The notes below the pieces were generated by a model, which saw only the letters and a program-made list of their open reading frames with translations, was not told the DNA's origin and did not search any database. Shown here piece after piece: positions 10,605 through 20,744 of a stretch of 64,000 nucleotides of DNA. Every line of letters starts with the position of its first letter. Position 1 is the stretch's first letter. Position numbers and translations under genes: made by a program. Source of the stretch: Neostapfia colusana. Lineage: Eukaryota > Streptophyta > Magnoliopsida > Poales > Poaceae. The stretch is taken from assembly GCA_030760725.1 (NCBI GenBank), contig JASWHV010000012.1:78938968-79002967 (forward strand), read 5' to 3'.

Positions 10605-11390
10605 TATGAGCTCTGGAAGCTCCACGTGTCCTGCGGAAACCTGGGCTCCCTTTTCCGTAGAGACGAGCTCCTGTTGTGCCGCGTGTCAGGAGGGCGAGAC
10701 CTCCCTCTTCCTCAGAGGTGAGCTCCGCGTGCGCCATGCGTCCTGGCGGGTGGGACCTCCCTCTCCCCAGAGGCGAGCTCCGTGAACGCCATGTGTCCTG
10801 GTGGGTCGGGACCTCCCCTCTCAACAGAGGCGAGCTCCGCGAACGCCACGTGTCAGTTCCGGACCTCCCCTCTCTTCGGAGGTGGCTCCAGATGTGTCAC
10901 GTGTTAGTGTCGAACCTCCCCTCTCTTCGGAGGTGAGCTCCGATAGTGCCACGTGTCCTAACAGCGCCAGACTTCCTTTCTCCTCAGAGACGAGCTCCGA
11001 GGTTGACACGTGTCCAACAGCGTCGAACCTCCCGGAGATAAGCTCCGGAGGTGACACGTGTCCAATAGGACCGGACCTCTTGGAGGTGAGCTCCGAGAGC
11101 GACACGTGTCTGACGGGGCCGGACCTCTCGGAGAAGAGATCTGAGAGAGACACGTGTCCCATGCGGCTGGTCCTCTCTTTTCCGTGGTGACTAGCTCCGA
11201 AGGCGACACGTGTCCTGCGGGGCTGGCCTCGCTCCTCCGCAGAAGCTAGCTCCGGGGGCAACACATGTCCCACGAAGGTCGGACCTCTCCCTGTTTGCGG
11301 GGATGAGCCCCGAGCCTGCCACATAGCCAATTTAGCGGCGGACCTCTCCCCCTTTGCGGAGATGAGCTCCGAACACGCCACGTGGCCAGC
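10605..11390 (-). promoter_or_regulatory. Tandem CACGTGTC box array upstream of the right family D LTR TATA box
   Basis: About 15 units of 50-57 bases, with boxes near 10622, 10679, 10733, 10790, 10845, 10896, 10948, 11003, 11052, 11100, 11148, 11203, 11258, 11317 and 11376. Most units read (G/T)(C/A)CACGTGTCC, flanked by GAGCTCCG and CGGACCTC. The array ends about 200 bases before the TATA box at 10404-10410, the place expected for an enhancer. CACGTGTC matches the plant ABRE/G-box consensus. Whether the LTR responds to abscisic acid or light is inference. Confidence 0.7.
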
Positions 11391-11548
11391 GGCCGCAGGA
11401 GTTGTCTTCAGCGCTCTCGGTGAACTGGAATTGGCTCTTTTTGACTATCTTTTTAATATTTTCTCTGTTTCTACTTATTTTAAAAATGTTTTTCTACATG
11501 AAACATAAATTCATGCAGAAACCAAAAATGAGGTGTCACAGTCTCACA

Positions 11549-12579
11549 ATCTCTCCCTTGATGAATGCATTGGCAACACCACTCAAAATCTGAACATTGG
11601 CTTATTCACATGAAATGTTTTGAAAACAATCACATGAGTAAGAAATTTCGAAACAAAAATTTCTCCCCCTATATATATTTCTGCCCTTTGTAAATCAGAA
11701 ATAAAATGAGTAGAAAAACAAAAATTCTCCCCCTGAGAAGAATTGTGCCAAAACACTTGTGAATCATGCAATATGTGATCAATTTCTCCCCCTTTGACAA
11801 TGTATTCAGCAAGGTTCAAAAGAGAAAATTTAATTGTTATGAGCATATTTATAACATATACATATAAAACAAAGCTCATCCAAGCCATACAATCAAGTAA
11901 CTTACACTATCACATCAATGAGATACATAAAGTAGTGTAAGACATGCTAGAGATCAAGTGTAATTTTCAATTTAAGCAAGTCATGATCTCACAAACTTAA
12001 CTATGTCAAGACCTGAAAGCATGACACTTGATGCTGCATTTTAATTATTTTTCAAAGCACAAATTCAGATCATATGACATTTGCAAGAGATTATATGCCG
12101 CATCAGCCTTATTCTAACCAACCAAGCCAAGCCTATGTCATTTGACAATCAGAAGCTTAAGGACATGGTTTTAGTCATACACAACTTCTTCCAAGTTCAT
12201 ATCTAAGTGCAATGATAAGCCATCTCAAAAGAAGAAGTGTGATGCATGCATATTCTCTTGATCTTTTTCTCAATTTTTCATTTGAACATAAAAGATCAAC
12301 ATGTGAATAGTTGATTGATTATTTTTCATTATTAAAAGCACTTGTGAGCATGCAACAAGTTTAAAACAGCAAGAAAGTTTAATCATGACCATATTTAGTG
12401 TAAATAATTATTCCAATTACTAGTCATGGCAAAAACTACAAAATATATAACATGAGTAATGTAGTAAGAACTTGCAGCATATAAAGAGAATCACAAAGTC
12501 ATATATGTATGAAATACTATGCTCATATTATTTTAAATTCAGATTCACACATAGACTTATCAAGTTTCAAAACTCCACC
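11549..12579 (-). other. Sirevirus A copy 2, 3' non-coding tract with polypurine motifs
   Basis: No gene. The plus strand shows four CTCCC(C)T tracts (about 11551, 11663, 11729 and 11786), the complements of GGGGGAG. The one at 11549-11560 abuts the LTR stub. It aligns with 1086-2070 and 59310-60303. Confidence 0.75.
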
Positions 12580-15500
12580 TCAATTTAAGCCATGAGGAAG
12601 CACAACCCCTATTTCACTACGAATGAAACAAAAACGAGTGAAATCCAAAGGTTTTGTAAAAATGTCAGCCAATTGTTGTTCGGTATCTGCATAGTGAAGC
12701 ACAATGTTTCCTTTTTAAATATTATCATGGAGAAAGTGATACCTAATGTCAATGTGCTTTGTTCTCAAATGTTGCATGGGGTTTTTAGCAATGCAAATGG
12801 CACTAGTGTTATCATAAAATAGTGGAACACTATCTAGATCAACCCCATAGTCCTTAAGTGTTTGAACAATCCAAAGAATTTGTGAGCAAGCGCTAGCAGC
12901 AGCTACATATTCAGATTCGGCTGTGGATTGTGCAACTGAATTTTGTTTTCTAGAGGACCAAGCAACAAGTGAATTACCAAGAAAATGACAAGCACCCGAA
13001 GTACTTTTCCTATCAATTCTACAACCCCCAAAATCAGCATCCGTAAAAGCTTTCAAAGTAACGGTTGAGGAAGAAGGAAGAAAAATCCCAAATTATTGAG
13101 TTCCATGTAAGTGCCTGAGAATTCTTTTGACGGCTTGACGATGTGAAGCACATGGGGAAGCTTGAAATTGTGCACAAAGACATATACTGAATTGTATGTC
13201 CGGTCTTGATGCCGTGAGGTACAAAAGTGATCCAATCATACTTCTATATTCTTTTTGATCCACAGGTTCACCATCTTAATCAAGTTCAAGTGTCATTGCT
13301 ATACCCATTTTTGTCCGAAGAGACTTGCTTTTGTCCATGTTGAAGCGCTTAAGAAGGTCTCTTGTATACTTTGTTTGATGCACAAAAGTACCCTTCTTGG
13401 TTTGCTTGATTTGCAGCCCTAAAAAGTATGTGAGTTCTCCCATCATACTCATCTCAAATTCTGAACTCATCATAGCTGAAAACTTGGACACAATATCATG
13501 AGAAGCACAACCAAAGATAATATCATCCACATACACTTGAACGAATAATGAGTCATTGCCATACTTAAGCACAAAAAGAGTTTTATCAACCTTGCCCATG
13601 GTAAACCCCTTTTCAAGTAAGAATGTTTTTAACCTATCATACCATGCTATAGGGGCTTGTTTAAGACCATAAAAGGCTTTGGACAGTTTGTAAACATGAT
13701 TAGGAAAATTTGGATTTTCAAAATCCGGTGGTTGCTTGACATAAACCTCCTCATCTATGTAGCCATTAAGAAAAGCACTTTTAACATCCATTTGATATAA
13801 CTTGAAACCTTTAGATGCAGCAAATGCTAACAAATTTCTTATGGCTTCTAATCTAGCAACAAGAGCAAAAGTTTCATCAAAATCTAGTCCTTCAACTTGT
13901 GTGAAACCTTGAACAACCAACCTAGCCTTATTCCTAACCACAACCCCATCCTCACTTTGTTTATTTTTAAACACCCATTTAGTTCCAATTAGAGTGTGAC
14001 CTTGAGGTGGAGGTATAAGTTTCCAAACATTATTTCTTTCAAATTTTCTAACTCTTCTTGCATGGCAATAATCCAAGATTCATTAGTGAGTGTGTGAGAT
14101 ATATCTTTGGGTTCAAAAGAAGCAACAAATGCAGAATGAGCGTGAGAGTTTATATCACAAAACCTGAACCGTGTGACTCGTTCGTGCAAGCTTCCAATCA
14201 TTTGTTATGGAGGATGACTTTTGGGGACCCGGAGGGGAGTAGACAATTCACAAGCTCCTTCTTCTTCATGTTCATGACAAATTGAAGAACTTGTGACTTG
14301 AGGACGATCTAGACCAGCAATGGTGATCGTCGGTGCTGGTTATGAATCAAAATCCGGAGCTGGAACAATGTCATTAGCTCCTGAATTTTTGGGCAGCAGC
14401 ATCACTTCTTCATATTCTTCGATGAAAATACTCTTCCCCTGCGGATATGGGTCTGGTCCTGCAATATTAGAGCTAGTACCTGGGCTAGCTTCATCAAAAG
14501 TAACCTCACAAGTCTCCACAATTTTGTTAGTGTCATGTAAAAGCACACGGTAGCCTCTAGTATGAGATGGGTAACCAAGAAACATGCCTTCAACAGATCT
14601 AGGTTCAAATTTATCAAGATTATCATGTTTCTTAACAAAGCATTTGCAACCAAAGACCCGAAAGTGTGTGACACTAGGCCTATGTCCAAACCGAAGATCA
14701 TATGGTGTTTTACTTAGCTTAGCATGCAAGAAAACATGATTTGAGACATAACAAGCAGTTGCAATTGCATCAGCCCAAAATTTTCTAGGAGTTTGATATT
14801 CATCAAGCAAAGTCCTAGCCATCTCAACTAAAGTTCTGTTCTTTCTCTCTACAACACCGTTTTGTTGAGGTACATATGGTGAAGAAAATTGATGATATAT
14901 TCCATTTTCAGCATAAAGTGATCAAATGATTGATTTTCAAATTTGGTTCCGTTATCACTTCTAATTGCTTTTAAAGATCCTGGGTGATCAATTGATAATC
15001 TAAGAAATAAGGTTCTAAAGTGACTAAAGTTTCATTCTTAGATGTCATAAAATAAACCCAAGAGTATCTATAATAGTCATCAAAAATCACAAGAACATAC
15101 CATTTCGCTCCGAAGGATTGAACACATGAAGATCCTACGGTGTCAAGGTGCAAAAGTTGACCCGGTTCAGTTTTTATGGTCATTGTGAGAGGAGCATGTG
15201 AACCTGCAACCATCTTAGCATGTCTACAAAAAGAGCACACAATTTCTTTGTCCCCTTTAAGCTTAGGCAGCCCACGTATGCGATCAAGAGCACTAACACG
15301 TGTGAGATGATCAAAGCCTACGTGACCAAGTCTACGATGTAAAAAATATAAGTCTTTTGAATCATTAGCAACTTGACATCTATGCTTAGAGGATGACATA
15401 TCAAAATCAGCTTTAAAAACTCTTCCAAACCGAGACATATTAAAAATGAGCTCACTATTTGAATCTACAACCTTGCAACAATTTTTAGTGAAAATAATTT

Positions 15501-15762
15501 CCAGATTTTCATCTAGCAATTGTGAAACAGAAAGCAAGTTGTATTCTAAATTTTTAACAAGTGCCACATCTTTTAGAGTGTAGTGATTATTTACTCTAAC
15601 TGAACCCTTAGCAATTATAGGAGTTGAAGAATTATCGACAAAAGTAACATTTTCTACATGTGACACAAAAGAGAGGGAGGAGAACCATTCTTTGTTACCA
15701 GTCATGCGGCGTGAGCATCCTGAATCCACAATCTAAATATTCTCCTTCCTCAAGCGTGTAAC
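12580..15762 (-). pseudogene. Sirevirus A copy 2 pol (PR, IN, RT, RNase H), broken
   Basis: Domains in order on the minus strand: protease motif DSGCSRRMTG (about 15700-15730); pre-integrase zinc region (about 15230-15330); integrase core with the first catalytic Asp in LHLDTVG and the second in RSDNGT near 14950; TARTLLDEYQ... and GYPSHTRGYRV segments (14340-14822). RT follows (13276-14076), with an intact YVDD at about 13522-13533. RNase H (12715-13056) contains KAFTDADFGG and TKHIDIRYHFL. The frame ends at TGA 12580-12582. Breaks include TAG for Trp near 15732, frameshifts around 14830-14970, 14200-14340 and 14040-14080, and a stop at the end of the RT ORF. Despite decay, its RT catalytic box is intact, unlike that of copy 3. 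Confidence 0.88.
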
Positions 15763-18041
15763 CTACATAGAAATACAATACGTCGATGACTCAATACTAG
15801 GGTTAGTCAAAAGGCATTTAGGAATCCAGTACTGAGTCACACGACGTCCAGCAGAAGTAACACGCAAAGGCTGAGATAAAACAGCAGATTTATGAGCCAA
15901 AGTTTGAGGATTTTTGTACCCAATTACTGACCTACGAGGTGTTACATGAGTAGCACCAAAAATAGTAGGCCCGGAAGCAAACTTTGCATGTTTTTGACTC
16001 ATTACAGCAGGTTTCATATTCCTAACATTCGGTTCAGCACACGCAACAGGTTTTGCACAGTTGTTATGTGATCTAACAATCATTCTTTCCATTTTCTGTT
16101 GCTTAGCTAGTCTATAACAAAAATCTATGACATGACCATCTCTACCACAGTAGGTACAATGAAATTTAACTTTATGGTTCATGTCTAGATGAGCATACAA
16201 CATGTTTATTTAAAACCGAATGAGACAACACTCCTGCAGATTTAAAAACCACTTCTTTTTTGTTTAGGAACTGTTTTAATCAAATCACATCCTAATGACT
16301 TTACAATTTTAGGTGGATGTGCTTTAGCATGAGCAAGGGAATCAAAACCTAAACCAGTTTTATCATTGCAAGATTTAGAAGAATTCAATAGCAAGTTCAG
16401 ATTCTTATTCCTATTATAAAACCGCTCTAGTGTCCTATTCATGTCATCAAGTTTATTAGACAAGTCTAGTCAGTTTTGACATGAAGTTTTTCCTTTTAGT
16501 TTGCAATTGGAACAATACTTAACTTCATAAGAACGTAAAGCATTGTTCAATATAGAAATTTCATGCATAGCATCTTGTAGTTTCTTATTAAGATCATCAC
16601 AAGTACAACAATGTAAATTAATTGTAGAACAACAAGCATCTTTCAAGTTTTTATCATTAAGTGCAGCAAGCTCTCTGTTCTTTTCAATCTCTAACTCAAG
16701 TTTATAAAGTGTGGAGGTATGTGCACTTCTTAGAGAGGACAATTGTTCATATATTAAATCACATGAGGAACAAGAATCATCACTAGGAATCAAAGATTTC
16801 AAATGATTAATTTCAGATTCTAGTGACTCAATTTTAACAGCATTGTCCCTAAGCTTTTTGTCATTTTTCTTAACTATAACAGTGGCACGAGAAATAACAT
16901 TACACATTTCTTCGCAAATAGGACATACCTCTTCATTGTCGCTGTTGTGTTCTGCCTCCTCCATACTTGAACTTGACTTGCCTGCCATGAAGCATAAGTT
17001 TGTCAAATCATCTTCATCTTCGTCACTTCCGATGTCCACATCGCTCGAGCCAAGTTCTTGAAGTGTGGAGATAAAACTATTTACCAATTGGCGTCCTATA
17101 AAATCCTTCTTTTTCTTATCGTTTGCAGAGGAGTGCTTCGTCCTAGTTTGCTTTTCATCATGGGAAGTAGGACCTGAAAGGTTAGGGCAATCCGTACGAA
17201 AATGTCCTGTCTTACCACATTCAAATCATCATTGAGATCCGGCACTTCCTCTCCTTCTAGTTCTCACATTTTGCAATGCTTTTGACAACTGAGTAGAGAT
17301 TAGTGCAAGTTCTTTCTCTAGAAACTCTTCAATCTGTTCAAGGGTTAGAGAGGATAAAAAAGAAAGTGTACCACAAGATCAATATTGACTAGAGCTAGGC
17401 ATGTCACGTTGTGAAATAAATGCAAGAGACTTGTTGGGGTTCTTACATGATATTATGTCAATTTCATGAGTTTTTAACTTAGAATATAGCACATCTAATG
17501 TAAGTGTACTCATGACAGTAGATTCACGAATAGATGTAACTTTCCTCTCCCAAATTGACATGTCTAATGCACTTAGTAATTGCCTAGCATTTTTAGCATC
17601 TGAAAAATTAAGGTTGACACTACGCAAGTTGCTGAGAATTTTATTGAAGCGAGCAAAGAGGCCGTTGATTGACTCACCGGGTTGCATCTCGAAGCGCATG
17701 TATTATTTCTTAAAAATATCTTGTCTTACCTCCTTGATCGTGTTGGATCCTTCATGGTAGTCACAAAGTGCTTTCCACACATCGTATGCAGATTGGAGGT
17801 GTGCAACACGGTCGAAGTCACTTTGAGTTAATCCTTGTATGATCAAGTTCCGTTCTTTATTGTTGTCGACATCTCTCATGTTCGTAGCCGTGACTTGGTC
17901 ATTTGGCGGCACGTCATAAGGCTTGTACAACTTTTCCCATATTGCGAAGCCTTGCGCCTGGATGAAAGCCTCCATTCGTGCCTTTCAAACCTGAAAATCA
18001 ATGCCATTGAACACACAAGGTTTTGCGGAGTATTTCTCCAT
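15763..18041 (-). pseudogene. Sirevirus A copy 2 gag, broken
   Basis: Starts at ATG 18041 with the same N-terminus as copy 3 (EKYSAKPCVF). It continues through the capsid-like region (17379-17975), a zinc knuckle of CX2CX4HX4C type near 17190-17225, a Ser/Asp/Glu-rich segment and a coiled-coil segment (16470-17087). A second CX2CX4HX4C knuckle, CTYCGRDGHVIDFC, lies near 16120-16160. It ends in an in-frame TAG at 15763-15765, right before the protease frame. Breaks include TGA for Trp near 17990, two adjacent TGAs before the first knuckle (17226-17231), and several frameshifts. Confidence 0.85.
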
Positions 18042-18102
18042 AATGATTAGTCAAAACACGTGTAAATCACAAATATTAGAGCACCGTGGCTCTGATACCA
18101 AT

Positions 18103-19744
18103 TGTAGGGTCGAAGATCACGTGAAAAGCTACCAGAGGGGGTGAATGGTAGATTTAAACTTTTTAGCGGAAGCAACAAAAACCCCCTCGGCAGAAAATCG
18201 ATCTGTTAAAGAAACCGTGTATGCGACTGATCTAAATGTGTTCAACCGTGACAAAAGTGGTATATATTATATAGAATCAAGTCACAAAGACACGACAACA
18301 AGAATCACGGAAATCCGTCAAGAAAAACTCAAGTTATGATCGAAAGATCAAACGAGGGTCAATCTGTTCTACTCGAGTAAAAACCAGATCTGCAACACGG
18401 CAAAGAAATTCGTGTATATAAGAAAATAAAATTCCAATGACCGTTAAATTTTCAAAGATGATAGATAATCAAGTTGTTAAGACATCCCAAAAAGAATCAC
18501 GTCAATTGGATCTGTAAAACTCGAGTTATGATCAAAACACCGAAGCACTGTCGTGCTGTCCAGAAACTCGACGAGAAAGACTTGACAAAAACAAGTCGGA
18601 CGAACAAGGCACAAAATCTCCTCTAAATTACGAATTTTATTGGTAAAAACATAAGACAAACAGGCAAATGTCATCATACCACGAGCTCTGGTCTTCCTTG
18701 CTTATATAACCAGCCCGGAGGCCAACCCAATTAAACTAGGACTCTAATCCTACTCAGTTTCTGAATCGAAACTTTCCGTAACTGCTCAAGACTCTTCTAT
18801 ATGCAGATAGAAGCAATCTTAAGACTTCCAAACACCTTAGGAACGTATCCCACATTTCTAAAACAACTCAACTTCGTGTCCCACACGAAATCCTATCATA
18901 ACCAACTCAAATCTTTCCATATTTGAGCCATAACCAACTCAACCGCAGCCTGAGTCCATAATCTAGCCGGTTGGACCTTTCCTACCAATTCTTTACGTCC
19001 ACATCTCTTCATCACGCCTTGGAACCATGTTGCCATGTCCATGCACTCCTTGCACACGTGCAAACACCTTCCAACAACGTCCACGATACCTTCATATGCA
19101 TTGTTCTTGATCCAATCATGTTGCGCGACTTCTCAATCAACTCAACCACAATTCCTCCTGAATTTGGTTGTTGAAGCTCATCTTCTCCCTAAGACTAGTT
19201 AAATGGATCCCGTCACCAGCCATATCTTGAACTCAAGCAACACTTGCACATGAATAAACAACCAATACTTTCAAGCACAAGTCCACGACTTGACTCACGT
19301 TAGTTCCGAAAACCACAACAACTTACATGAACACCTCACATAAGCATGTTGTAAACCATAGCAAAATGTTAACCACCGTAAACAGCCATAACACTTCAAA
19401 AACTTAGTAAAAGAATACTAAGCAAACTTTCCATAGATGTAAAGCAAGTTCGAAACATTTGCATGGTAAAAACAGAACCATTGCGATTTAGCTCCGGACC
19501 TTGCCAAAGCTAACCGGACCTTGAGCCAAAGCTTACCAAAGCTAGCAGAACCTAGCACCAGAACTTACCAAAGCTAGTCATACCTACTGCCGGAGCTAAC
19601 CAAACACATGTCGGACCTAGCCATAGCAAGTCGGATCTTGTCGGAGCTCAGACCTAGAGTCGGATCTCGACAAAAAGAGTGTTTTGATAGAATTCAAAAC
19701 TTTTATCGTCATAGCCAATGTATTCAGCACACATAGGTCTCACA
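18103..19744 (-). repeat. Sirevirus A copy 2, 5' LTR
   Basis: 1.64 kb. On the plus strand it starts TGTAGGGTCGAAG (18103) and ends GGTCTCACA (19744). To its left lies the primer site, minus-strand TTGGTATCAGAGCC at about 18088-18102. The CTCCGG/GTCCGA motif cluster is at about 19490-19680. It matches the other Sirevirus A LTRs. Confidence 0.93.
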
Positions 19745-20744
19745 GTGCGTGGCTAACTTCTCGAGCATCTTCTTGTCTCGTACGCCCTGCCGGAAGGCGA
19801 CGACGACAGAGGCGTTGGAGATGCGGCGAATGGTGTTCCTGACCTGGGAGAACCGCTGGATGAAGGATCGCAGTGATTCCCCCTCGCGGTGACGCATGGC
19901 GTGGGGGTCGAGCTTGCTGCCGAGGGGCGTGTAGGAACTCCCAAAGTTGGTTGTGAATCTCCAGCACAACTCTTCCTAGGACGAGATGGTGCCTTGGGGG
20001 AGATTCATGAGTCATGACCGGGCAGTACTGGTCAGGGCTACCGGCAAGTAGTTGGCCATGACAGCCTCATTCCCTCCTGCAGCTAGGATGGAGGTGGAGT
20101 AGATCTGCAGGAACACGGCAGGGTTGACGGTCCCGTCATACTTCTCAGGCAAGTGGGGCCGGAACTTGGGTGGCCAGAAAATCATGTGAAGGTGTGGGGC
20201 GAGCGCCATGCAGCCCTCGCCTGCTACAGGAGAGGGAGGGGTCTGCGGGGAACGTCCCACTGGTACGGCGGTTGGGAAGCCGTACTCTCCTTCGAGGTTG
20301 TGACGCCTCTCGTGGTGTCACTCGATGGTAACACGACCATCTTTTCTCACACGGCGGCGATCTATCTCGACCCTGAGGTCGGTTGTGACCTGTCTGGCCA
20401 TGGTTGTCGTGCACGTGGCTGCCGTCTCGCGGGCCACCGTCGGTGTACGTGACTGGGCCTGCGAGGGCTCGGCCCGCTGCCTTCTGTAGGTGGGCGTGTT
20501 CATGGCAGCAGCGACGAGGTGGTCGACGTCGTTGCGCCACTGCTATGCCACCCCTTGGGTAGCACCCTCGCCCGGAGGGTTGTGGAGAAGAGCGCGTGCT
20601 GCAGCCAGCACATTCTCCGGGCTCGGTAGTGGCGGCACCGTCGCCACCATCGGGGCACAAGGTCACCGAGATGTAGCATCCGTGGGCGCCGTGGGCATGC
20701 CGACCGTCTTGTCGCCTGCCTGGTCAGATCTACCCGCCCTGGAG
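19745..20744 (-). pseudogene. Tat-like Ty3/gypsy gag fragment, decayed
   Basis: A minus-strand frame holding the gag signature of a grass Tat-type element: FWPPKFRPHLPEKYDG (about 20130-20175), LAAGGNEAVMANYLPVALT (20030-20085) and REGESLRSFIQRFSQVRNT followed by VAFRQGVRD (19780-19890). All these pieces share one reading frame but are separated by in-frame stops near 20315, 20010 and 19985. The N-terminal part (about 20320-20740) is a low-complexity Ala/Arg/Pro region. It is cut at 19744 by Sirevirus A copy 2 and changes abruptly at 20744/20745 into unrelated AT-rich sequence. It is the oldest recognisable layer of this nest. Confidence 0.75.

Larger units (their letters stand above)
3660..11540 (-). 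mobile_element. Family D Tekay-like gypsy element, internally deleted tandem (LTR-internal-LTR-internal)
   Basis: Two LTRs of the same family (3745-6990 and 8167-11540), both with the primer site on their left, so the element reads right to left. Between them lies only a leader and a partial gag; PR, RT, RNase H and IN are absent. A second piece of leader (3660-3744) follows the left LTR and is cut by Sirevirus A copy 1. The order LTR-internal-LTR-internal suggests a recombinant or tandem element. The right end was inserted 8 bases inside the 3' LTR of Sirevirus A copy 2 (likely TSD GTCTC at 11541-11545); the left end lies outside the window. Confidence 0.85.
8167..11540 (-). repeat. Family D LTR, right copy (5' LTR of the element)
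   Basis: Plus-strand ends are TGTGACGCCCC (8167) and GAGGTGTCACA (11540), about 3.37 kb. In the element's direction it holds the box array (11390 down to 10605), a TATA box (minus-strand TATAAAT at 10404-10410), a GC-rich leader to about 10210, then AT-rich sequence to the primer site. It is homologous along its length to 3745-6990 with many substitutions and indels, so the two LTRs are not a recent pair. The long minus-strand ORF at 10821-11381 is produced by the repeat array and is not a gene. Confidence 0.88.
11541..19744 (-). mobile_element. Sirevirus A copy 2 (Ty1/copia), 3' LTR cut by the family D insertion
   Basis: A minus-strand element: 5' LTR 18103-19744, primer site 18088-18102, gag 15763-18041, pol 12580-15762, and a 1 kb 3' tract with PPT motifs. 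Only the first 8 bases of the 3' LTR (GTCTCACA, 11541-11548) remain, because family D was inserted there. The 5' LTR ends at 19744 inside a Tat-like gag; the flanking bases 19745-19749 (GTGCG) would be half of the target-site duplication, with its partner outside the window. Gag and pol carry many stops and frameshifts. Confidence 0.92.

Noticed and set aside
10821..11381. 186-codon minus-strand ORF and overlapping plus-strand ORF (10801-11190) with repeated peptides
   Set aside because: Products of the ~55-base promoter-proximal tandem array. Frames on both strands are open because the unit is GC-rich and near a multiple of three; no protein similarity, and interrupted in the left LTR.
10605..11390. 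CRISPR-like array of regularly spaced repeats
   Set aside because: Units are degenerate over their entire length with no constant repeat/variable spacer pattern, and lie inside an LTR of a plant retrotransposon.
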